DNA from: an uncultured Lachnospiraceae bacterium
GTDB lineage: Bacteria > Bacillota > Clostridia > Lachnospirales > Lachnospiraceae
Reading direction: 5' to 3'
DNA: 6,867 nucleotides
NCBI GenBank assembly: GCA_947175305.1
Contig: CAMWMO010000082.1
Location: forward strand, 1 to 6,867
The notes below the pieces were generated by a model, which saw only the letters and a program-made list of their open reading frames with translations, searched no databases and had not been told where the DNA came from. Made by a program: the position numbers and the translations under genes. This document shows positions 6,262 through 6,867 of this stretch, piece by piece; position 1 is the first letter of the stretch, and each line of letters begins with the position of its first letter.

Positions 6262-6263
<2 letters not shown>
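6234..6263 (+). promoter_or_regulatory. Candidate upstream galE promoter
   Basis: TTGAAA (6234-6239, 5/6) and TAGACT (6258-6263, 4/6) are 18 bases apart. The start would be near 6270, giving a leader of about 48 bases. It competes with the second candidate at 6262-6291, and sequence alone does not decide between them. Confidence 0.35.

Positions 6264-6867
<604 letters not shown>

Overview
The window looks like chromosomal DNA of an anaerobic low-to-mid GC Firmicute, most likely a Lachnospiraceae-type Clostridium. The reasons are strong AGGAGG-type ribosome binding sites, a flavodiiron protein (typical of anaerobes), a DinF/NorM-like MATE transporter of the clostridial kind, a DUF4163/DUF3298 lipoprotein, and a UDPGP-family nucleotidyltransferase beside galE. 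This placement is inferred from protein style, not from a marker gene. I see no rRNA, tRNA, CRISPR array, insertion sequence, phage gene or attachment site.

Layout. (1) Bases 1-891, plus strand: the C-terminal three quarters of a flavodiiron protein that enters from the left edge. (2) Bases 967-2322, plus: a complete 12-helix MATE exporter. (3) Bases 2345-3472, plus: a DUF4422 protein, a putative glycosyltransferase with an unrecognised C-terminal part of about 150 residues. It lies 22 bases behind the MATE gene and is probably co-transcribed with it. (4) Bases 3441-4805, minus: a secreted lipoprotein with DUF4163 and DUF3298 domains and a C-terminal region carrying a calcium-loop-like motif. 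Its 3' end overlaps the DUF4422 gene by 32 bases, tail to tail. (5) Bases 4806-4970: a compact divergent promoter region. (6) Bases 4971-6197, plus: a UDP-sugar pyrophosphorylase resembling eukaryotic UAP1/AGX1. (7) Bases 6318 to the right edge, plus: the first 183 codons of galE with NAD-binding and catalytic residues in canonical positions.

How the genes fit together. The pyrophosphorylase and GalE form a plausible pair: one makes a UDP-hexose or UDP-N-acetylhexosamine, the other epimerises it at C4. DUF4422 proteins often sit in surface polysaccharide loci, so the neighbourhood may have a loose cell-envelope or glycan theme, with the lipoprotein on the outer face of the membrane. The flavodiiron protein (O2 or NO reduction) and the MATE exporter are ordinary stress and efflux genes. 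There is no compelling evidence for a new multi-gene system. The best leads are the AGX-like enzyme beside galE, the unexplained tail of the DUF4422 protein, the composite lipoprotein and the overlapping convergent gene ends. No stretch longer than 300 bases lacks a gene; the largest gap, 4806-4970, holds two divergent promoters.
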